Shown piece after piece: positions 6,165 to 9,021 of a stretch of 9,021 nucleotides of DNA (position 1 is the first letter of the stretch; each line of letters opens with the position of its first letter). Origin of the DNA: JASFJH01 sp050117725. Its GTDB lineage: Bacteria; Pseudomonadota; Gammaproteobacteria; AKS1. Location: positions 1 to 9,021 of the forward strand of contig JASFME010000085.1 in NCBI GenBank assembly GCA_050117725.1, written 5' to 3'. The notes below the pieces were generated by a model. The model was given only the letters and a program-made list of their open reading frames with translations. It was not told where the DNA came from and did not search any database. A program made the position numbers and the translations under genes.

Positions 6165-8024
6165 ATGTCCCACAGCGACCCCGACAGTTTTGATGCGAAG
6201 GCCTTTGTCCGCAACCTGACCAGCCGGCCCGGCGTGTACCGCATGCTCGATGCGCAGGGCAAGGTATTGTATGTCGGCAAGGCGCGTAACCTGAAAAAAC
6301 GCGTCGGCAGTTATTTCCGCGCCAGCGGCCTGAACAGCAAGACGGTGGCGATGTTATCGCAGATGCATGACATCGAGGTCACGGTGACGCACACGGAAAG
6401 CGAGGCGCTGATCCTTGAAAACAACCTGATCAAGGAATACCGGCCGCGTTATAACATCCTGCTGCGCGACGACAAGAGTTACCCCTACATTCATATCTCC
6501 ACCGACCAGGAATACCCGCGGCTGAGTTTTCATCGTGGCGCGCGCAAGGGCAAGGGCATGTATTTCGGCCCTTACCCGAGTGCCGGCTCGGTGCGCGACA
6601 ACCTGAACCTGTTGCAAAAACTCTTTCCGGTGCGCCAGTGCGAGGACAGTTTTTTCCGCAACCGTTCGCGGCCCTGCCTGCAATACCAGATCAAGCGTTG
6701 CAGCGCGCCGTGTGTCGGCTATATCAGCGTCGAGGACTACGCCCGGGATGTGCATGACAGCATCCTGTTTCTGCAGGGCAAGAACGATGCGGTGATCGCC
6801 GCGCTCGTCGAGCGCATGGAGCAGGCCTCGCAGGCGCTCGAATTTGAAAAGGCCGCGCAATACCGCGATCAGATCGCGCAACTGCGCACCTTGCAGGAAA
6901 AACAGTACATCAGCAGCGGGGTGGCTGATTTCGATATCATCGCGGCGGTCACGGAAAGCGGCAGCGGTTGCGTGCAGATGTTCACCATCCGCGGCGGTCA
7001 TCATCTCGGCAATCGCACCTTCTATCCGAAACACGTCAAGGGCGCGACGCCGGGCGAGGTGCTCGAGGCCTTTATTGCGCAGCATTACCTGCGCAACGAG
7101 CACAATGGCAACGATCGCACCATCCCGGCCGAGATCCTGGTCAACCAGGAATTCGAGGACATGCCGACACTCGCCGAGGCCCTGTCGAAACAGGCCGGCC
7201 ACCGAGTGCGGTTAAGCGCAAAAGTACGCGGCGAGCGGGCGCGGCGCATCGAGATGGCGCAGAGCAATGCGCAACTGGCCCTGCGCCAGCACCTGAGCAG
7301 TCGCGCCAGCCTGCTGGCGCGTTTCGAGGCACTGCAGGACGCGCTGCAACTCGACAGCACGCCGCAGCGCATCGAGTGTTTTGATATCAGCCACACCATG
7401 GGCGAGGCGACCGTCGCCTCGTGTGTCGTGTTCGAGCAGGACGGCCCGCTCAAGGCCGACTACCGGCGTTACAACATCACCGACATCACGCCCGGCGATG
7501 ACTTTGCCGCGATGCGCCAGGCGCTGTTGCGCCGCTACACCCGGCTCAAGCAGGGCGAGGGCAAGCTGCCCGACGTACTGCTGATCGACGGTGGCAAGGG
7601 TCAGCTCGCGCAGGCCGCCGAGGTGTTGCAGGAATTGCAGATTGGCGGCTTCACCGTGATCGGCGTGGCCAAGGGGCGGGCGCGCAAACCCGGCGAGGAA
7701 ACACTGTTCTTGTTAGGCAAGCCGGCGCCTTTTATACTGCCAGCAGACGCCAAGGCCCTGCACCTGATCCAACACGTGCGCGACGAGGCGCACCGCTTTG
7801 CCATCACCGGCCACCGGCAGCGGCGCGCGAAAACGCGCAAACGCTCGATACTCGAGGATATCCCGGGGCTGGGGCCGAAGCGTCGTCAGCTATTGCTGAA
7901 GCAATTCGGCGGCCTGCAGCAACTCGGGCGGGCCGGCGTCGAGGACCTGGCGCGTGTCTCCGGCATCAGCCGGGCACTGGCACAACGGATTTACGACACA
8001 TTTCACGACACGGACAATAGCTAG
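6165..8024 (+). CDS. uvrC: UvrABC excinuclease subunit C
   Basis: A 619-residue UvrC of normal length, the dual-incision nuclease of nucleotide excision repair. The N-terminal GIY-YIG domain (about 17-95) has PGVY (22-25), VLYVGKARNLKKRVGSYF (34-51) and catalytic Glu85 in LILENNLIKEYRPRYN; it makes the 3' incision. Cys159, Cys171, Cys179 and Cys183 have the spacing of the iron-sulfur ligands reported for E. coli UvrC. A UVR motif for UvrB binding lies at about 205-240 (ALEFEKAAQYRDQIAQL). The RNase H-like nuclease for the 5' incision carries Asp407 (FDISHT), Asp445/446 (PGDDF), Asp475 (LLIDGGKGQ) and His543 (DEAHRF). Tandem helix-hairpin-helix motifs for DNA binding end the protein (IPGLGPKRRQLLL, then ARVSGISRALAQRIY). 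It starts 2 bases after the glycosylase stop and precedes pgsA by 11 bases, the usual gammaproteobacterial order. Confidence 0.98.
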   Translation: MSHSDPDSFDAKAFVRNLTSRPGVYRMLDAQGKVLYVGKARNLKKRVGSYFRASGLNSKTVAMLSQMHDIEVTVTHTESEALILENNLIKEYRPRYNILLRDDKSYPYIHISTDQEYPRLSFHRGARKGKGMYFGPYPSAGSVRDNLNLLQKLFPVRQCEDSFFRNRSRPCLQYQIKRCSAPCVGYISVEDYARDVHDSILFLQGKNDAVIAALVERMEQASQALEFEKAAQYRDQIAQLRTLQEKQYISSGVADFDIIAAVTESGSGCVQMFTIRGGHHLGNRTFYPKHVKGATPGEVLEAFIAQHYLRNEHNGNDRTIPAEILVNQEFEDMPTLAEALSKQAGHRVRLSAKVRGERARRIEMAQSNAQLALRQHLSSRASLLARFEALQDALQLDSTPQRIECFDISHTMGEATVASCVVFEQDGPLKADYRRYNITDITPGDDFAAMRQALLRRYTRLKQGEGKLPDVLLIDGGKGQLAQAAEVLQELQIGGFTVIGVAKGRARKPGEETLFLLGKPAPFILPADAKALHLIQHVRDEAHRFAITGHRQRRAKTRKRSILEDIPGLGPKRRQLLLKQFGGLQQLGRAGVEDLARVSGISRALAQRIYDTFHDTDNS

Positions 8025-8035
8025 ACGGGAAGCAC

Positions 8036-8614
8036 ATGCGCTGGAACATTCCGAATATTCTCACTGGCCTGCGGATTGGCCTGATCCCGGTGTTTGTGCT
8101 GGTCTTTTACCTGCCGTTCCGCTGGTCGAACGAGGTCAGCACGCTGTTGTTCGCGCTGGCGGCCGTTACCGACTGGTTTGACGGCTACCTGGCCCGCCGC
8201 CTCGGCGAAATGACCCGGTTTGGCGCGTTTCTCGACCCGGTGGCCGACAAGCTGATCGTCGCCGCGGCGCTGGTCATGCTCGTGCAGGCCGATCCGGGCG
8301 CCTGGCTCGTGATCCCGGCGATCATCATCATCAGCCGGGAAATCGCGATCTCGGCGCTGCGCGAGTGGATGGCGGAGATCGGCGAGCGCGCCCAGGTCGC
8401 GGTGTCAAACATCGGCAAATTCAAGACCACGACGCAGATGGTCGCCTTGCTGCTCATGCTGTACCGCGACCCGATTGCCGGGCTGCCCATTTACACGTTG
8501 GGCCTGATATTGCTGTATATCGCGGCGGCGCTGACCGTCTGGTCAGCCCTGATCTACCTGCGCGCGGCCTGGCCGGCACTGTCCGCGGAGGAGTCAGGGC
8601 CTGATGATGCTTGA
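8036..8614 (+). CDS. pgsA: CDP-diacylglycerol-glycerol-3-phosphate 3-phosphatidyltransferase (PGP synthase)
   Basis: A 192-residue inner-membrane enzyme that joins CDP-diacylglycerol and glycerol 3-phosphate to form phosphatidylglycerophosphate, the committed step to phosphatidylglycerol and cardiolipin. The CDP-alcohol phosphotransferase motif is complete: Asp46-x2-Asp49-Gly50-x2-Ala53-Arg54-x8-Gly63-x3-Asp67-x3-Asp71, read in DWFDGYLARRLG and FGAFLDPVADK. The opening MRWNIPNILTGLRI is typical of PgsA. Hydrophobic segments lie at about 12-27, 34-45, 73-84, 89-102, 133-143 and 151-176. GGGAAG a few bases upstream acts as the SD. The -35 hexamer of the tRNA promoter overlaps its stop codon. 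Confidence 0.97.
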   Translation: MRWNIPNILTGLRIGLIPVFVLVFYLPFRWSNEVSTLLFALAAVTDWFDGYLARRLGEMTRFGAFLDPVADKLIVAAALVMLVQADPGAWLVIPAIIIISREIAISALREWMAEIGERAQVAVSNIGKFKTTTQMVALLLMLYRDPIAGLPIYTLGLILLYIAAALTVWSALIYLRAAWPALSAEESGPDDA

Positions 8615-8638
8615 CACGCGGGGCCGCATCACTACAAT
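8611..8638 (+). promoter_or_regulatory. Sigma70-type promoter for the tRNA-Gly/tRNA-Cys unit
   Basis: A perfect -35 TTGACA (8611-8616) and a one-mismatch -10 TACAAT (8633-8638) are separated by 16 bases. The predicted start, about 8645, lies just before tRNA-Gly at 8653. The discriminator after the -10 (ACACGCC) is GC-rich, as in stringently controlled stable-RNA promoters; that regulatory reading is inference. The -35 overlaps the TGA stop of pgsA (8612-8614). Confidence 0.85.
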
Positions 8639-8652
8639 ACACGCCTCCTCAA

Positions 8653-8728
8653 GCGGGAATAGCTCAGCTGGTAGAGCACAACCTTGCCAAGGTTGGGGTC
8701 GCGAGTTCGAATCTCGTTTCCCGCTCCA
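8653..8728 (+). tRNA. tRNA-Gly (anticodon GCC)
   Basis: A 76-base cloverleaf with encoded CCA. The acceptor arms GCGGGAA and TTCCCGC pair over 7 bp with discriminator T8725. The anticodon stem CAACC/GGTTG encloses the loop TTGCCAA with GCC at 8686-8688. The T loop is TTCGAAT. It corresponds by position to glyW of E. coli, downstream of pgsA. Confidence 0.98.
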
Positions 8729-8738
8729 AAACACATAG

Positions 8739-8769
8739 TGGGGACAGATGTGGTGTCTGTCCCCATTTT
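8739..8769 (+). repeat. Perfect 10-bp palindrome (REP-like or terminator hairpin) between the two tRNAs
   Basis: TGGGGACAGA (8739-8748) and TCTGTCCCCA (8756-8765) pair perfectly around a 7-base loop (TGTGGTG), followed by TTTT. It could be an attenuating terminator or a processing spacer. The GGGGACAGA arm also resembles the GGGGACAGA-type palindromes often dispersed in proteobacterial genomes near REP-associated Y1 transposases. The T run is short, and tRNA-Cys has no visible promoter of its own, so full termination here is unlikely. Confidence 0.65.
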
Positions 8770-8777
8770 CGTATTAT

Positions 8778-8851
8778 GGCTGGGTGGCAGAGTGGTTATG
8801 CAGCGGACTGCAACTCCGTGTACGCCGGTTCGATTCCGACCCCAGCCTCCA
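8778..8851 (+). tRNA. tRNA-Cys (anticodon GCA)
   Basis: A 74-base cloverleaf with encoded CCA. The acceptor arms GGCTGGG and CCCAGCC pair over 7 bp, with discriminator T8848. The anticodon stem GCGGA/TCCGT encloses the loop CTGCAAC with GCA at 8810-8812. The T loop is TTCGATT. It matches the position of cysT after glyW in E. coli and is probably co-transcribed from the promoter at 8611. Confidence 0.98.
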
Positions 8852-8855
8852 TTTT

Positions 8856-8874
8856 GCCCCGACCCGGTACGGGT
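8856..8874 (+). terminator. Possible tRNA-operon terminator, interrupted in its 3' arm
   Basis: ACCCG (8862-8866) and CGGGT (8870-8874) pair around the loop GTA. The six bases before the stem, GCCCCG (8856-8861), have no partner: after CGGGT the sequence turns to GAGG instead of the expected CGGGGC plus T run. This looks like half of a longer GC-rich terminator hairpin whose 3' arm was displaced by inserted DNA. A chance short hairpin is the alternative. Confidence 0.35.
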
Positions 8875-8876
8875 GA

Positions 8877-9021
8877 GGTTGCCCTGACCTATCGGAGATA
8901 GGTAGGGTACTCATAATGAACGCTGAAAGCGTTCTTTGAGACAGCACAACTGACCCATAGAAGCCTTTCAGGCTTCATCATGTGTACCCAGAGGGCAACC
9001 CGCAGGGTTCTGTGAGCCTCG
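8877..9021 (+). ncRNA. Structured RNA at the left end of a probable inserted element (HEARO/OMEGA-RNA candidate), partial
   Basis: No convincing ORF covers this stretch, but it folds compactly. Closing stem GGTTGCCCT (8877-8885) pairs with AGGGCAACC (8992-9000), 9 bp. Inside it lie hairpin A, ACCTATC/GATAGGT (8887-8893/8897-8903, loop GGA), and a stem GGGTAC/GTACCC (8905-8910/8984-8989). That stem encloses hairpin B, GAACGCT/AGCGTTC (8918-8924/8928-8934, loop GAA), and hairpin C, GAAGCCT/AGGCTTC (8960-8966/8970-8976, loop TTC). TCA/TGA and CAT/ATG pairs extend B and C. A competing hairpin AACCC/GGGTT (8997-9001/9005-9009, loop GCA) uses part of the closing stem. GAGG (8875-8878) can also pair with CCTC (9017-9020). 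The RNA starts right after GTGA (8873-8876), a target reported for HEARO elements, and has HEARO-like complexity. If so, an IscB/HNH-family gene should follow beyond the window. The fold is strong; the family name is a guess from memory. Confidence 0.55.

Noticed and set aside
6354..7202. Minus-strand open frame of 282 codons inside uvrC.
   Set aside because: It is fully antisense to conserved UvrC domains and shows no family motif.
8772..8777. TATTAT as a separate -10 box for tRNA-Cys.
   Set aside because: It abuts the first base of the tRNA, so transcription would start inside the gene, and no -35 is present.
8611..8901. Plus-strand open frame of 96 codons through both tRNAs.
   Set aside because: It is built from tRNA genes and spacers and has no independent coding signal.

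Overview
The window looks like chromosomal DNA of a GC-rich gammaproteobacterium. The main evidence is the order uvrC, pgsA, tRNA-Gly(GCC), tRNA-Cys(GCA), which matches the uvrC-pgsA-glyW-cysT-leuZ block of enteric bacteria. I cannot name the species from sequence alone; a sulfur-oxidiser or Chromatiales-like lineage is only a guess.

Left arm (1-3925, minus strand): a tightly packed operon, read right to left. It encodes a GAF / SpoIIE-type PP2C phosphatase / RsbW-like ATPase fusion, a STAS-domain protein, an MlaE-type permease, an MlaF-type ABC ATPase, and an MCE (MlaD-type) protein that is cut by the window edge. Genes overlap by 4-11 bases or lie 1-5 bases apart, so co-translation is likely. 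The content suggests phospholipid traffic at the inner membrane, with a phosphorylation switch (kinase, phosphatase and STAS substrate) wired into the transporter.

Centre (3926-4053): a short intergenic region between divergent genes. It holds an SD-like sequence that makes the start of the rightward gene ambiguous.

Right arm (4054-8614, plus strand): a probable operon of four genes with gaps of 2-18 bases. They encode a thioredoxin-like/NHL six-blade propeller protein lacking the first active-site cysteine, a family 5 (UDGb-type) uracil-DNA glycosylase, the UvrC excinuclease subunit, and PgsA (phosphatidylglycerophosphate synthase). Two are DNA repair enzymes and one makes phospholipid.

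Right end (8611-9021): a near-consensus sigma70 promoter overlaps the pgsA stop codon and drives tRNA-Gly and tRNA-Cys. A perfect 10-bp palindrome of the GGGGACAGA type lies between the two tRNAs. Where leuZ would be expected, the sequence instead folds into a compact multi-branched RNA: a 9-bp closing stem, a 6-bp internal stem and three 7-bp hairpins with 3-nt loops. It starts just after a GTGA and interrupts what looks like the downstream arm of a tRNA terminator. I read this as a structured RNA at the left end of an inserted element, possibly a HEARO/OMEGA RNA of an IscB-type system whose protein gene would lie beyond the window. This is the most interesting signal here.
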